A stretch of 64,000 nucleotides of DNA from Actinobacteria bacterium OV450 (GCA_001298555.1 LJCW01000120.1:19835-83834), one strand, 5' to 3'; shown: positions 1 to 9,069, counted from the first letter of the stretch. Numbers and translations are program-made. The notes: generated by a model not told the origin, from the sequence alone.

Positions 1-1450
1 GGGTCGCGAGGTACAGGGCTCCGCGGGGCTCGGCCCGCGGGACGCCCATCTCGACGACGACGGTGTCCGGGCGGACCGCGACCAGCGCGTCGAGGGCCGC
101 CGTCATCCACGGGTGCCGGTGCGCGTCGCGGACCACCAGCACGACGGTGCGCTCCCCCGCCGCCGCCAGGACGTCCGCGGCGGTGGCTCCCTCCGCGAAC
201 ACCCCGGACGAGGTCCCCGGCACCAGCGCGGCCAGCTCGCCGGCCAGGCCCCACGGGGTCTCGTCACCGACCGCGATGTTCGCGACGGGTGCGAGGGTGG
301 CGACGTACGGCGCGCTCACGGGCCCGGCACTGCCGGACACGACCACCGCGCGGCGGGCCGCCGCCAGACCGATGCCGGGCGCGCCCCCCTCCGGCGCGCC
401 CGGCGCGGCGGCGGCCCGGGCCTGCCGGGTCCATGCGGCCAGCGCCCGTACCCGGGCGGCGGCGTCGGCGAGCCGCTCCTCAGGGAGGGCGCCCTCCCGC
501 ACAGCCGCGACGAGGGCGTCGCGCAGCCGCAGCACGGTGGCCTCGTCGGCGAGCCCGCCGCCGACGCAGATGGCGTCGGCGCCGGCCGCGAGGGCGAGGA
601 CCGAGCCGCGCTCGATGCCGTACGTCCCGGCGATGGCGTTCATCTCCATGCCGTCGGTGACGATCAGCCCCTCGTAGCCGAGCTCCTTGCGCAGCAGACC
701 GGTCAGGATCTGCGGGCTGAGCGTGGCCGGCCGGGTCGGGTCGAGGGCGGGCACGAGGATGTGCGCGCTCATCACGGCCTTGCTGCCGGCCCCGATGGCG
801 GCCTTGAACGGGACGAGCTCACGGGCCTGGAGGGTGTCGAGGTCCACGTCGATGCGGGGCAGGGCGTGGTGCGAGTCGACGTTGGTGTCGCCGTGGCCGG
901 GGAAGTGCTTGGTGCAGGCGGCGACGCCGGCGGCCTGGAGGCCCTCGACGTACGCGGCGGTGTGCCGGGCGGCGAGGTGGGTGTCGGCTCCGAAGGACCG
1001 GACGCCGATGACGGGGTTGTCCGGGTTGGAGTTGACGTCCGCGGACGGGGCCCAGTTGAGGTTGACCCCGCACTCGGCGAGGCGGCGTCCCAGCTCGCGG
1101 GCGACGTCCCGGGTGAGGGCGGTGTCGTCGACGGCGCCGAGGGCCAGGTTGCCGGGGAAGGAGGAGCCGCCGCGGACCTCCAGGCGGGTGACGTCGCCGC
1201 CCTCCTCGTCGATGGCGACGAGGACGTCGTCCCGCTCGGCGCGCAGCCGGGCGGTGAGTGCGGTGAGCTGCTCGGGCGAGTCGATGTTGCGGCCGAAGAG
1301 GCCGACGGCGGTGAGGCCTTCGCCGATCCGGCGGAGCAGCCACGCGGGGGCGGTGGTGCCCTCGAAGCCGGGCTGGAGGACGGCGAGGGCGTCGCGGTTG
1401 AGGCGGTCGTCCGAGGAGGACGCGGCGGTGCGGTGCGCAAGGACAGTCAT
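1..1450 (-). CDS. dasD: GH3-family beta-N-acetylhexosaminidase (DasD/NagZ-like), 3' end outside window
   Basis: Minus-strand frame open from an ATG at 1450 to the window edge, so the C-terminus is missing. The product is a glycoside hydrolase family 3 enzyme that releases terminal N-acetylglucosamine from oligosaccharides. The diagnostic GH3/NagZ segment KHFPGHGDTNVDSHHALP is encoded near 865-915, and VTDGMEMNAI, with the aspartate expected as nucleophile, near 635-665. No signal peptide is visible, so a cytoplasmic role after import is likely. It follows the permease gene by 6 bp, and its AAGGGA ribosome-binding site overlaps the permease stop. In S. coelicolor the gene in this position is dasD; the symbol rests on synteny. 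Confidence 0.88.
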   Translation of the reverse strand, partial: MTVLAHRTAASSSDDRLNRDALAVLQPGFEGTTAPAWLLRRIGEGLTAVGLFGRNIDSPEQLTALTARLRAERDDVLVAIDEEGGDVTRLEVRGGSSFPGNLALGAVDDTALTRDVARELGRRLAECGVNLNWAPSADVNSNPDNPVIGVRSFGADTHLAARHTAAYVEGLQAAGVAACTKHFPGHGDTNVDSHHALPRIDVDLDTLQARELVPFKAAIGAGSKAVMSAHILVPALDPTRPATLSPQILTGLLRKELGYEGLIVTDGMEMNAIAGTYGIERGSVLALAAGADAICVGGGLADEATVLRLRDALVAAVREGALPEERLADAAARVRALAAWTRQARAAAAPGAPEGGAPGIGLAAARRAVVVSGSAGPVSAPYVATLAPVANIAVGDETPWGLAGELAALVPGTSSGVFAEGATAADVLAAAGERTVVLVVRDAHRHPWMTAALDALVAVRPDTVVVEMGVPRAEPRGALYLAT

Positions 1451-1456
1451 GGGCCG

Positions 1457-2350
1457 TTATCCCTTCACGGCGCCGGCGGTCATGCCGCCGACGGCCTTGC
1501 GCTGGAGGAAGACGAAGATCACCAGGACCGGGACCGCGAACAGCGAGGAGGCGGCCATGGTGGCGCCCCAGTCGTTGCCGAAGGCGGTCTGGAACTGGGT
1601 CAGCCACAGGGGCAGGGTCTGCGCGGTCTTGTCCTTGTTGAGGATGAGGACCATCGCGAACTCGTTCCAGGCGGTGATGAACCCGAAGAGCGAGGTGGAC
1701 ATCAGGCCGGGCGCCAGCAGCGGGAAGATCACCTTGCGGAAGGCCTGGCCGCGGGTGCAGCCGTCGATCTGGGCGGCCTCCTCCAGCGTCACCGGGACGG
1801 CGGCGATGAAACCGCGCAGGGTCCAGATGGTGAAGGGCAGGACCATCACGAAGTAGATCGCGGTCAGCAGCGGGAGGCTGTTCAGCATGTCGGTGTCGCG
1901 GGCGATCATGTACATCGCGATGACCATGACCTCCCAGGGGGCCATCTGCGCCATCATCACGCCGAGCACCAGGCCCTTGCGGCCCTTGAACTTCATCCGG
2001 GCGATGGCGAAGCTCGCGGCGAGGGCCACGGCCAGGGCCAGGACGACGGCGCCGACGGTGACGAGCAGGCTGTTCTGCACGTACGTCCAGAACAGGTCGA
2101 CGCCGGTGGCCTTGGTGAAGTTGTCGAGCGTCGGGGTGAAGACGAAGACGGGGTCCTTGGAGAGGATCTGCCCGGACGGCTTGAGGGCCGAGGAGAACAT
2201 CCAGTAGACCGGGAAGACGAAGACCACGGCGAGGACGAGGGCGCCCAGGTTCTTCGCGACCGCGGCGGGGCGCAGCGGGCGGCGCGTGCGCAGCCGCCGG
2301 GCGGCCTCCGGTGCGGCGGGTGCGGGCTTCGGCGCGGTGGTGGTGCTCAC
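1457..2350 (-). CDS. dasC: Carbohydrate ABC transporter permease (DasC-like)
   Basis: About 297 aa, MalG-type inner-membrane permease. A basic N-terminal tail is followed by about six hydrophobic segments; the EAA-type loop is visible as LEEAAQIDGCTRGQAFRKVI. It begins at a GTG at 2350 that overlaps the stop of the upstream permease by 4 bp (GTGA), so the two are translationally coupled. Its partner is the permease at 2347-3363, and both use the lipoprotein encoded at 3472-4755. No ATPase is encoded in the operon, as in other Streptomyces sugar importers that share MsiK. The likely substrate is chitooligosaccharide, inferred from the dasR context. Confidence 0.9.
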   Translation of the reverse strand: MSTTTAPKPAPAAPEAARRLRTRRPLRPAAVAKNLGALVLAVVFVFPVYWMFSSALKPSGQILSKDPVFVFTPTLDNFTKATGVDLFWTYVQNSLLVTVGAVVLALAVALAASFAIARMKFKGRKGLVLGVMMAQMAPWEVMVIAMYMIARDTDMLNSLPLLTAIYFVMVLPFTIWTLRGFIAAVPVTLEEAAQIDGCTRGQAFRKVIFPLLAPGLMSTSLFGFITAWNEFAMVLILNKDKTAQTLPLWLTQFQTAFGNDWGATMAASSLFAVPVLVIFVFLQRKAVGGMTAGAVKG

Positions 2351-3363
2351 TGCTCCTCCTCCTGCTTCAGGATCAGGCGGAAGTAGAAGGACATGACGAT
2401 CACGAGCATGACGATCGTCAGGACGGAGATCGCTGCCGCGAGGGCGTAGTGGCCCTGGCTCTGGCCCTCGACGAAGGCGAAGACGGGCAGGGTCTCGGAG
2501 GCGCGGTCCGGGCCGCCGCGGTTCATCGCGTACACCTGGGTGAAGGCCTTGAAGACCCAGATCACTTCGAGGAACGTGGTGACGAGGAAGAACGGCTTGA
2601 GGTTGGGGAAGACGACCTGCCAGAACGTCTGCCAGCCGTTCGCGCCGTCCATCCGTGCCGCCTCGTACAGCTCGCCGCTGACGGTGGTCAGGCCGGCGTA
2701 CATGTTGAGGGCGACGAACGGGACGGAGCCCCAGACCACCAGGACGGTGACGATGACCAGGGTGGAGAAGCCGGACTCGAACCAGTTGTGCTGCTCGTAG
2801 CCCGAGAAGCCGACCGTGCGCATGACCCAGTTCATGACGCCGAACTGCTCGTCGAACAGCCACTGGAAGACGGTGACCGACGCGACGATCGGCATGGCCC
2901 AGGCCATCACCAGGGCCATCGACAGGACCAGGCGCATCCATGTGCCGAGGCGGTTCAGCAGGATCCCGAGGAGGCTGCCGATCAGCATGATGAGGGCGAC
3001 GTTGGCCGCGGTGAAGGCGAAGGTGCGGGCGACGACGGTCCAGAAGTGCGAGTCGCCCAGCAGCCGGGTGTAGTTCTCGACCCCGTTGAAGGGTGCCTTC
3101 CGCTGGATGAACTCGATCTTGTCGACCTTCTGGAACGACAGGATCACGTTCTTGGCCAGCGGGTACAGCAGCAGCGTGGCGAGGCTGAGGACCGCGGGCC
3201 CGATCAGGAGGTAGGGCAGCCAGCCCGAGGGGAGCGGCTTTCTGCCCCGGCGGGGAGCCGGCGGGGTGCTCCCCGTGGTCTTGGGCGGCGGCTGCCGCCG
3301 TCCGGCGGACTTCGGTGGTGCGTCCTGTGGAGCGGTCACCGCTCCCTGGGAGTGCACGGTCAT
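2347..3363 (-). CDS. dasB: Carbohydrate ABC transporter permease (DasB-like)
   Basis: 338 aa, MalF-type permease. The first 50 residues are a basic, Pro/Gly-rich cytoplasmic tail (RRQPPPKTTG, PRRGRKPLPSG), then the first membrane segment starts near LPYLLIGPAVLSL. The EAA loop reads YEAARMDGANGWQTFWQVVF. Start is ATG at 3363. Its 3' end overlaps dasC by 4 bp. A strong hairpin lies between this gene and the upstream binding-protein gene, suggesting the permeases are made in lower amounts than the lipoprotein. Confidence 0.9.
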   Translation of the reverse strand: MTVHSQGAVTAPQDAPPKSAGRRQPPPKTTGSTPPAPRRGRKPLPSGWLPYLLIGPAVLSLATLLLYPLAKNVILSFQKVDKIEFIQRKAPFNGVENYTRLLGDSHFWTVVARTFAFTAANVALIMLIGSLLGILLNRLGTWMRLVLSMALVMAWAMPIVASVTVFQWLFDEQFGVMNWVMRTVGFSGYEQHNWFESGFSTLVIVTVLVVWGSVPFVALNMYAGLTTVSGELYEAARMDGANGWQTFWQVVFPNLKPFFLVTTFLEVIWVFKAFTQVYAMNRGGPDRASETLPVFAFVEGQSQGHYALAAAISVLTIVMLVIVMSFYFRLILKQEEEQ

Positions 3364-3414
3364 GTCTTGGTTACCTCGGCTGCGGTCGGGCGTCGCACGG
3401 GTCGGTCATGCGCG

Positions 3415-3458
3415 ACCGGGGGTGCGGCGGGCGCCTGGGCGCCGTCCGCACCCCCGGT
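3415..3458 (-). terminator. Intercistronic hairpin between dasA and dasB
   Basis: Inverted repeat with arms ACCGGGGGTGCGG (3415-3427) and CCGCACCCCCGGT (3446-3458), a perfect 13-bp stem, with a nested GGCGCC stem inside. It is placed just after the dasA stop and before the dasB start, with no T-run. It is more likely a partial terminator or 3'-end stabiliser that raises binding protein over permease, a common feature of sugar ABC operons, than a full stop. Confidence 0.7.
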
Positions 3459-3471
3459 GCTGCGTGCTGTG

Positions 3472-4755
3472 CTACTTGTTGATGCGGTTCGCGATTTCCT
3501 TGTCCGCGTCCGCGCCCGCCTTGGCGGCGTCCTCACCCTTCAGGACCTTGGTCATGAACTCCTTGAGCGGGTTGGGCTCGGTCTCGACGTTGGCCCAGCC
3601 CGGGGTGACCGGGGTGATGCGGCCGTTGACGCCGGCCTTGCCCATCGCCTCGGCGAAGGAGCCCGCGGCGGGGGCGAAGTTCGCGCCGGCCTGGTTGGGG
3701 AGCAGTGCGCCCTTGACCTCGGCGGCGTACTTCGTCATCTGGTCCTTGCCGGCGGCGAGGGCCAGCCACTCCTTGGCGAGCTCCTTGTTCTTGGAGCGCT
3801 CGGCGACGGCGAGGTTCGAGCCGCCGAGAAAGACGGTGCCCGGCTTGTCCGCGGTCTTGCCCGGGATCGGGAAGTAGCCGAAGTCGGCTTCCTTGCCCGC
3901 GTCCTTCAGGGCCTTCTCCGCACCGCCGGCCTCCCAGCCGAGACCGATCCAGGAGGCGACGCCGCCCTTGGGGACGATGTCGGTGGACTGCTGCGGGGTG
4001 GCCTCGTCCTTGTCCTTCGGGGCGGTGGAGTAGGCCTGGAGCTTCTTGTAGAAGTCCATCGCGGAGGCGGCCTGGGGCGTGCCGAGGCCGCCCTTCCACT
4101 TGCCGCCGTCCTTGACGGCGAGTTCGCCGCCCTCGTCCCAGATGAAGCCGGCGAGGACGTACCAGCTCTGGCCCGGGAGGTAGATCGGCTGCGTGGACGG
4201 GTCGGCGGCCTTCAGCTTGTCGAGGCCGGCGATCCACTCGTCGCGGGTGGCCGGCGGGGTGACACCGGCCTTGGCGAAGGCCTTCTTGTCGTAGACGACG
4301 ACGCGGTTGGCCGCGTACCAGGGAGCGGAGTAGAGCTTGCCGTCGTACTCGGCCGAGGCGAGCATGCCCTTCTGCCAGGCGTCGGCGCCGAGCTTGGCCT
4401 TGTCCTTGGTGAGGTCGGCGAGGCCGCCGGTGACGGCGTAGCCGGCGGTCTGGGTGTTGCCGAGCTCGAGGACGTCCGGCGGGGTGTTCTCGGAGAGGGC
4501 CGTGGTGACCTTTTCCTGGATGCCCTTCCACTGCTGCTCTTCGACCTTTACCGTGACACCCGGGTGCTTGGCCGAGAACTCGGCGTTGACCGCGTCGATC
4601 CAGGCCTTGGGTGCGGAGCCGTCCATCACCCAGACGGTGATCTCCTTGGCGCCGCCCGCGTCGGTCTTCCCCTTGTCGTCGCCGCCGTTGCCGCACGCCG
4701 CGACACCGGCCATCATGCCCGCGACACTGACCGCCGCGATGAGCTTGCGCTTCAC
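3472..4755 (-). CDS. dasA: Sugar-binding lipoprotein of the Das ABC importer
   Basis: 427 aa from a GTG at 4755 preceded by GAGGAGG at 4761-4767; longer in-frame starts lack such a site. The N-terminus KRKLIAAVSVAGMMAGVAAC is a lipoprotein signal peptide with lipobox VAAC. The mature part is a family 1 extracellular solute-binding protein with typical segments such as PPDVLELGNTQ and LGGSNLAVAERSKN. It would be anchored outside the membrane, capture chitooligosaccharide or chitobiose and pass it to the two permeases downstream. Two DasR-type sites lie upstream. The assignment to DasA is by operon context; related NgcE-like proteins have similar architecture. Confidence 0.88.
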   Translation of the reverse strand: MKRKLIAAVSVAGMMAGVAACGNGGDDKGKTDAGGAKEITVWVMDGSAPKAWIDAVNAEFSAKHPGVTVKVEEQQWKGIQEKVTTALSENTPPDVLELGNTQTAGYAVTGGLADLTKDKAKLGADAWQKGMLASAEYDGKLYSAPWYAANRVVVYDKKAFAKAGVTPPATRDEWIAGLDKLKAADPSTQPIYLPGQSWYVLAGFIWDEGGELAVKDGGKWKGGLGTPQAASAMDFYKKLQAYSTAPKDKDEATPQQSTDIVPKGGVASWIGLGWEAGGAEKALKDAGKEADFGYFPIPGKTADKPGTVFLGGSNLAVAERSKNKELAKEWLALAAGKDQMTKYAAEVKGALLPNQAGANFAPAAGSFAEAMGKAGVNGRITPVTPGWANVETEPNPLKEFMTKVLKGEDAAKAGADADKEIANRINK

Positions 4756-4846
4756 GCCACCCTCCTCAGGGATGCTGCCTGCACCTTCCCTCGCCCGCCG
4801 CGGTGACATGCACCAAGTACTGCCCTGGGGCCGGGATCTGATCCAT

Positions 4847-4862
4847 ATTGGTTTAGACCAGT
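4847..4862 (-). promoter_or_regulatory. DasR operator (dre) 1
   Basis: On the minus strand the site reads ACTGGTCTAAACCAAT, matching 14 of 16 positions of the dre palindrome ACTGGTCTAGACCACT as I remember it. It sits about 90 bp upstream of the dasA start in the dasA-dasR intergenic region, where DasR represses dasA. GlcN-6-P is the known ligand that releases DasR. Confidence 0.82.
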
Positions 4863-4870
4863 AACCGGAG

Positions 4871-4886
4871 CTTGGCCTAGACCTTT
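4871..4886 (-). promoter_or_regulatory. DasR operator (dre) 2, weaker
   Basis: On the minus strand AAAGGTCTAGGCCAAG, 11 of 16 matches to the dre consensus with the central GGTCTAG intact. It starts 24 bp from the first site, so two DasR dimers could bind on about the same DNA face. It may also serve dasR autoregulation. Confidence 0.6.
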
Positions 4887-5045
4887 AGGGGTGTCAAGGG
4901 TCTAATGAGCGGGCGATCGGTCCGTTACCGGACCGACACCTGGGGGAGGGAGGAGGCCTGTCCTCCCGCCCGTGTCACGATGTGACCGCACATATCGGAG
5001 GAGCCGGTGACGGCAGCGAAACTGGAGTCGGGAAGGCGGGCGGCG

Positions 5046-5810
5046 ATGTCCACCGAAGGGGCGACCACGGAGCCGGAGGGCGGGGCAGCCACTCGCACGG
5101 CGCGCGTGCCCAAGTACTACCGACTCAAGCGGCACTTGCTCGACATGACCGAAACACTGCCCCCCGGCACGCCGGTGCCGCCGGAGCGCACGCTCGCGGC
5201 CGAGTTCGACACCTCGCGGACCACCGTGCGCCAGGCACTCCAGGAGCTCGTCGTCGAGGGCCGGCTGGAGCGCATTCAGGGCAAAGGCACCTTTGTCGCG
5301 AAACCGAAGGTTTCACAGCCGCTCCAACTGTCCTCGTACACGGAGGACATGCGGGCCCAGGGGCTGGAGCCCACCTCCCAACTCCTCGACATCGGCTACG
5401 TGACGGCCGACGACACCCTCGCCGGGCTCCTCAAGATCGCCACGGGCGGCCGGGTGCTGCGCATCGAGCGGCTGCGGCTGGCCAGCGGCGAGCCCATGGC
5501 CATCGAGACCACGCACCTCTCGGCCAAGAGGTTCCCCGCGCTGCGCCGCTCGCTGGCCAAGTACACCTCCCTCTACACCGCGCTCGCCGAGGTGTACGAC
5601 GTACGGCTCGCGGAGGCCGAGGAGACCATCGAGACCTCCCTGGCCACCCCGCGCGAGGCGGGTCTGCTGGGCACCGACGTCGGCCTGCCGATGCTGATGC
5701 TCTCCCGGCACTCGCTCGACGCCGACGGCGAACCCGTCGAGTGGGTGCGCTCGGTGTACCGCGGCGATCGTTACAAGTTCGTGGCGCGACTCCAGCGCCC
5801 CGCCGTCTGA
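5046..5810 (+). CDS. dasR: GntR/HutC-family global regulator DasR
   Basis: 254 aa from ATG 5046, the length I recall for S. coelicolor DasR. A GTG at 5007 with a strong GGAGGAG at 4997-5003 would add 13 residues and remains possible. The N-terminal winged helix contains [19 protein letters not shown] and [14 protein letters not shown]. The C-terminal UTRA ligand-binding domain (from about residue 90) ends with [15 protein letters not shown]. DasR senses GlcNAc-derived phosphosugars and controls chitin and GlcNAc use, development and antibiotic genes. It is divergent from the das operon, with dre sites between. Confidence 0.95.
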   Translation: MSTEGATTEPEGGAATRTARVPKYYRLKRHLLDMTETLPPGTPVPPERTLAAEFDTSRTTVRQALQELVVEGRLERIQGKGTFVAKPKVSQPLQLSSYTEDMRAQGLEPTSQLLDIGYVTADDTLAGLLKIATGGRVLRIERLRLASGEPMAIETTHLSAKRFPALRRSLAKYTSLYTALAEVYDVRLAEAEETIETSLATPREAGLLGTDVGLPMLMLSRHSLDADGEPVEWVRSVYRGDRYKFVARLQRPAV

Positions 5811-5840
5811 TTCGTAGTTGACTCTCGTTCCGCTATACGG

Positions 5841-5873
5841 ACGGGGGCTTACGTTCACCGGGCGGGCCCCCGT
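5841..5873 (+). terminator. Hairpin downstream of dasR
   Basis: Arms ACGGGGGC (5841-5848) and GCCCCCGT (5866-5873) form a perfect 8-bp stem with a 17-nt loop about 30 bp after the dasR stop. Probable dasR terminator. It also lies in the cstA leader, so an attenuation role cannot be excluded. Confidence 0.55.
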
Positions 5874-5918
5874 AGATTCCCTGCGCTTACGCAGATGATC
5901 AACGAGGGGACGAGGATC

Positions 5919-8159
5919 ATGCCGGAACCGGAAGCAACAGGTACAGAACGGGACGCGGCGAGTCCGGGCACGGACTCGCCCTCCGCGCCGGGGAGCTCCG
6001 GGGGCATGACCCCCAAGTCGGTCGCCGTCTGGGTCCTCGTCGGTCTCATCGGGGCCCTCGGGTGGGGCATCCTCGCCCTCTCGCGCGGCGAGGAGATCTC
6101 GGCCGCGTGGCTGCTCGCCGCCGCACTGGGGTCGTACGCCATCGGCTACCGCTTCTACGCGCGCTTCATCACCGACCGCGTCCTGAGGGTCGACAAGACG
6201 CGGGCCACCCCGGCCGAACGCCTCGACAACGGTGTCGACTTCCACCCCACCGACCGCCGGGTGCTGTTCGGCCACCACTTCGCCGCCGTGGCCGGCGCCG
6301 GCCCGCTGGTCGGTCCCGTGCTCGCCGCGCAGATGGGGTACCTGCCGGGCACCATCTGGATCGTCGCCGGCGTCATCTTCGCGGGCGCCGTCCAGGACAT
6401 GGTCACCCTCTTCTTCTCCACCCGCCGCGACGGGCGCTCCCTCGGCCAGATGGCCCGGGACGAGATCGGCCCCGTCGGCGGAGCCGCCGCCCTGGTCGCC
6501 GTGTTCGCCATCATGATCATCCTGCTCGCAGTGCTCGCCCTGGTCATCGTCAACGCCCTGGCGCACTCCCCCTGGGGCGTCTTCTCCATCGGCATGACCA
6601 TCCCGATCGCGCTCTTCATGGGCTTCTACCTGCGCGTGCTGCGCCCGGGCCGGGTCACGGAGATCTCGGTCATCGGTGTCGCGCTGCTGCTGCTCGCCAT
6701 CGTCGCGGGCGGCTGGGTCGCCGAGTCCTCGTTCGCGAGCACCTTCACGCTGGAGAAGGAGACGCTCGTGCTCTGGATGGTCGCCTACGGCTTCATCGCC
6801 TCGGTGCTGCCGGTGTGGATGCTCCTCGCGCCCCGCGACTACCTGTCCACCTTCATGAAGGTGGGGACCATCGCGCTCATGGCGGTGGGCGTGGTCCTGG
6901 CGATGCCGACCCTGAAGATGCCCGCGGTCACCGACTTCGCCGCCCGCGGGGACGGACCGGTCTTCGCCGGGTCGATGTTCCCGTTCGTGTTCATCACCAT
7001 CGCCTGCGGCGCCCTGTCCGGATTCCACGCGCTGGTCTCCTCCGGCACCACCCCGAAGATGATCCAGAAGGAGACCCAGGTCCGGGTCATCGGCTACGGC
7101 GCCATGCTGACCGAGTCCTTCGTCGCCGTCATGGCGATCATCGCGGCCACCATCATCGAGCCCGGGCTGTTCTTCGCGGTCAACTCCCCCGCCGGCGTCA
7201 TCGGCACCACCGTCGACACCGCCTCACAGGCCGTCACCCACTTCGGCTTCGCCATCTCGCCCGAGTTCCTCGCACAGGCCGCGAAGGACGTCGAGGAGAG
7301 CAGCCTGCTGTCCCGCACGGGCGGCGCGCCGACCTTCGCACTCGGAATGTCGGAGATCTTCTCGTCCGTGCTCGGCGGCTCCGGGATGAAGGCGTTCTGG
7401 TACCACTTCGCGATCATGTTCGAGGCCCTGTTCATCCTGACCACCCTCGACGCGGGCACCCGGGTCGGCCGGTTCATGCTCCAGGACACCCTCGGCAACC
7501 TGCACAAGCCCTTCAAGGACGTCAGCTGGAAGCCCGGCGTGTGGCTGGCGAGCGCGGTGGTCGTGGGCGGCTGGGGCTACTTCCTGTGGGTCGGCGTCAA
7601 GGACCCGCTGGGCGGCATCAACCAGCTGTTCCCGCTGTTCGGGATCGCGAACCAGCTCCTCGCCGCGGTGGCGCTGGCCGTCTGTACCACGCTGCTGGTC
7701 AAGTCCGGGCGGCTGAAGTGGGCCTGGGTGACCGGTGTCCCGCTGGCCTGGGACGTGGCCGTCACGCTCACCGCGAGCTACCAGAAGGTGTTCTCCGATG
7801 ACGTGAAGGTCGGGTTCTTCGCCCAGCGCGACAAGTACCAGGCCGGGATCGACGCCGGGAAGGTGCTGCCGCCCGCGAAGAACGCGGGCGAGATGCACAC
7901 CATCGTCACCAACGCCACGGTCGACGGCGTGCTGTCGGCGCTCTTCGCCGCGCTGATCGTCATCGTGCTCCTGGACGCGGCGCGGACCTGCCTCAAGGCG
8001 GTCCGCAGCCCGGAGTCGGTCAGCCTGGCCGAGGTCCCGTGGACCGAGTCGAAGATCATCGCTCCGGCGGGGCTCATCGCGACGCCCGAGGAGCGTGCCG
8101 AGCTCGCCGCCGCCGGCCTGGACTCGGGCGGCGGCCGCGCGAAGGAGCCGGTGGCGTGA
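5919..8159 (+). CDS. cstA: CstA-family carbon starvation / peptide-pyruvate transporter
   Basis: 746 aa from ATG 5919, 8 nt after GAGGGGA (5904-5910); an ATG at 5895 has no ribosome-binding site. An integral membrane protein with many hydrophobic segments. The CstA hallmark GPLVGPVLAAQMGYLPG is near residue 130, and QDMVTLFFSTRRDGRSLG follows. CstA/BtsT proteins import pyruvate or peptides when carbon is scarce. The gene overlaps the small YbdD-type gene by 4 bp, the pairing usually seen for this family. Proximity to the GlcNAc regulator fits a carbon-supply theme, but no dre site was seen in front of it. Confidence 0.93.
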   Translation: MPEPEATGTERDAASPGTDSPSAPGSSGGMTPKSVAVWVLVGLIGALGWGILALSRGEEISAAWLLAAALGSYAIGYRFYARFITDRVLRVDKTRATPAERLDNGVDFHPTDRRVLFGHHFAAVAGAGPLVGPVLAAQMGYLPGTIWIVAGVIFAGAVQDMVTLFFSTRRDGRSLGQMARDEIGPVGGAAALVAVFAIMIILLAVLALVIVNALAHSPWGVFSIGMTIPIALFMGFYLRVLRPGRVTEISVIGVALLLLAIVAGGWVAESSFASTFTLEKETLVLWMVAYGFIASVLPVWMLLAPRDYLSTFMKVGTIALMAVGVVLAMPTLKMPAVTDFAARGDGPVFAGSMFPFVFITIACGALSGFHALVSSGTTPKMIQKETQVRVIGYGAMLTESFVAVMAIIAATIIEPGLFFAVNSPAGVIGTTVDTASQAVTHFGFAISPEFLAQAAKDVEESSLLSRTGGAPTFALGMSEIFSSVLGGSGMKAFWYHFAIMFEALFILTTLDAGTRVGRFMLQDTLGNLHKPFKDVSWKPGVWLASAVVVGGWGYFLWVGVKDPLGGINQLFPLFGIANQLLAAVALAVCTTLLVKSGRLKWAWVTGVPLAWDVAVTLTASYQKVFSDDVKVGFFAQRDKYQAGIDAGKVLPPAKNAGEMHTIVTNATVDGVLSALFAALIVIVLLDAARTCLKAVRSPESVSLAEVPWTESKIIAPAGLIATPEERAELAAAGLDSGGGRAKEPVA

Positions 8160-8353
8160 GCGGCGTCCGCGGGGCGCTGGCGAAGGCGAGGTACTTCGTA
8201 CGGGAGTTCTCGGGCGAGGCGGCCTACGACCGCTACGTCGCCCACGCCCGTACGCACGACCCGGACGCGCAGGTCATGACCCGCCGCGCCTTCGAACGCG
8301 CCCGTACGGACTCCCGCGAGGCGGACCCCCGCGAGGGCTTCCGCTGCTGCTGA
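8156..8353 (+). CDS. YbdD/YjiX family (DUF466) small protein
   Basis: 65 aa, starting at a GTG that overlaps the cstA stop (GTGA, 8156-8159). The sequence AYDRYVAHARTHDPDAQVMT and the ending DPREGFRCC match the YbdD/YjiX family, which is almost always encoded directly after CstA or BtsT transporters. The exact function is unknown; it is thought to support the transporter. A strong hairpin follows, so cstA-ybdD is probably a two-gene operon. Confidence 0.88.
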   Translation: MSGVRGALAKARYFVREFSGEAAYDRYVAHARTHDPDAQVMTRRAFERARTDSREADPREGFRCC

Positions 8354-8360
8354 GCGCGTA

Positions 8361-8396
8361 CGTGAGGGGCCCCGCCGGTCGGAGGGGCCCCTCACG
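8361..8396 (+). terminator. Strong terminator after the cstA operon
   Basis: Perfect 13-bp stem CGTGAGGGGCCCC (8361-8373) / GGGGCCCCTCACG (8384-8396) with a 10-nt loop. It lies between two convergent genes and can serve both strands. Confidence 0.85.
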
Positions 8397-8406
8397 TCGT
8401 GCGGGG

Positions 8407-8991
8407 TCAGCGCACCCAGTCCTTGAGGGGTTCGGTCTGGAGAGTGATGCCGACGGGGTCGGGGAGGTCGATGTCCCTACCGAAGGGGACTGTGTGCACG
8501 TCCTCGTACCTCTGCCCGTCAGGCTCGCTGTGGACGCTCACCAAGCAGTTGTCGCGGTCGATCAACAGGTAGACGGGGATACCCGACTGCGCGTACGCCC
8601 GCGGCTTCTCCTGCCGGTCCCGGCGATCCGTGTCCGAGTCGTACGAGGTCACCTCGACGACCATGAGCACGGGGTCCGGCTCGATCCACTCGCCCTGCCC
8701 TCCGATGGAGCCACTGCGTGCCAGGGCACCGTCGGGCTTCGCCCGCCCCTGACGGTACTGCTGGACCTTGATCCCCTGCTCGCCGTAGAGCCACAGCTCA
8801 GGGCGGTGCTGCATACAGACACGCGTCAGCCACTCGATGATCAGCGCGTGGTCGCTGTCCGGCACAGCCTTGCTCCTCATGACCCCGTCGATGAATTCCA
8901 GGCGCAGCCCTTCCGTCTCGCGCGCTGCTATGCGCACGAGATTCTCGAACTCCTCGGTCAGCATGTGGGGCCGGTCAGTCACCACGGTCAT
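8407..8991 (-). CDS. Uma2 (DUF820) family endonuclease-like protein
   Basis: 194 aa. The family is a PD-(D/E)XK nuclease fold: the segments LRLEFIDGVM, KPDGAL, VLMVVEVTSYDSD and QEKPRAYAQSGIPVYLLIDR supply the expected E, D and ExK positions. Such genes are highly multiplied in Streptomyces and cyanobacteria, and their biological role is unknown. It stands alone, facing the cstA operon across a shared terminator. No antitoxin-like or transposase gene is adjacent. The start at ATG 8991 is preceded by GGAAGG. Confidence 0.85.
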   Translation of the reverse strand: MTVVTDRPHMLTEEFENLVRIAARETEGLRLEFIDGVMRSKAVPDSDHALIIEWLTRVCMQHRPELWLYGEQGIKVQQYRQGRAKPDGALARSGSIGGQGEWIEPDPVLMVVEVTSYDSDTDRRDRQEKPRAYAQSGIPVYLLIDRDNCLVSVHSEPDGQRYEDVHTVPFGRDIDLPDPVGITLQTEPLKDWVR

Positions 8992-9069
8992 GCCTCGCTC
9001 GCCTTCCTCGACGGTGCTGTCTCAAACGATAGCGCCGGGCACCGACAGCCGTCCGGCACACTCGACCGC

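Noticed and set aside
113..2386. Very long plus-strand frame opposite the GH3 and permease genes
   Set aside because: High-GC shadow of the minus-strand genes; composition is Gly/Arg/Asp-rich with no domain, whereas the opposite strand encodes clear GH3 and permease motifs.
4902..5135. Short minus-strand frames in the dasA-dasR intergenic region
   Set aside because: They overlap the dasR start and operator region, are Arg/Pro-rich and have no ribosome-binding site.
8407..8991. Uma2 gene as part of a defence island or toxin system
   Set aside because: No partner gene, transposase or restriction gene adjacent; the family is simply abundant in Streptomyces.
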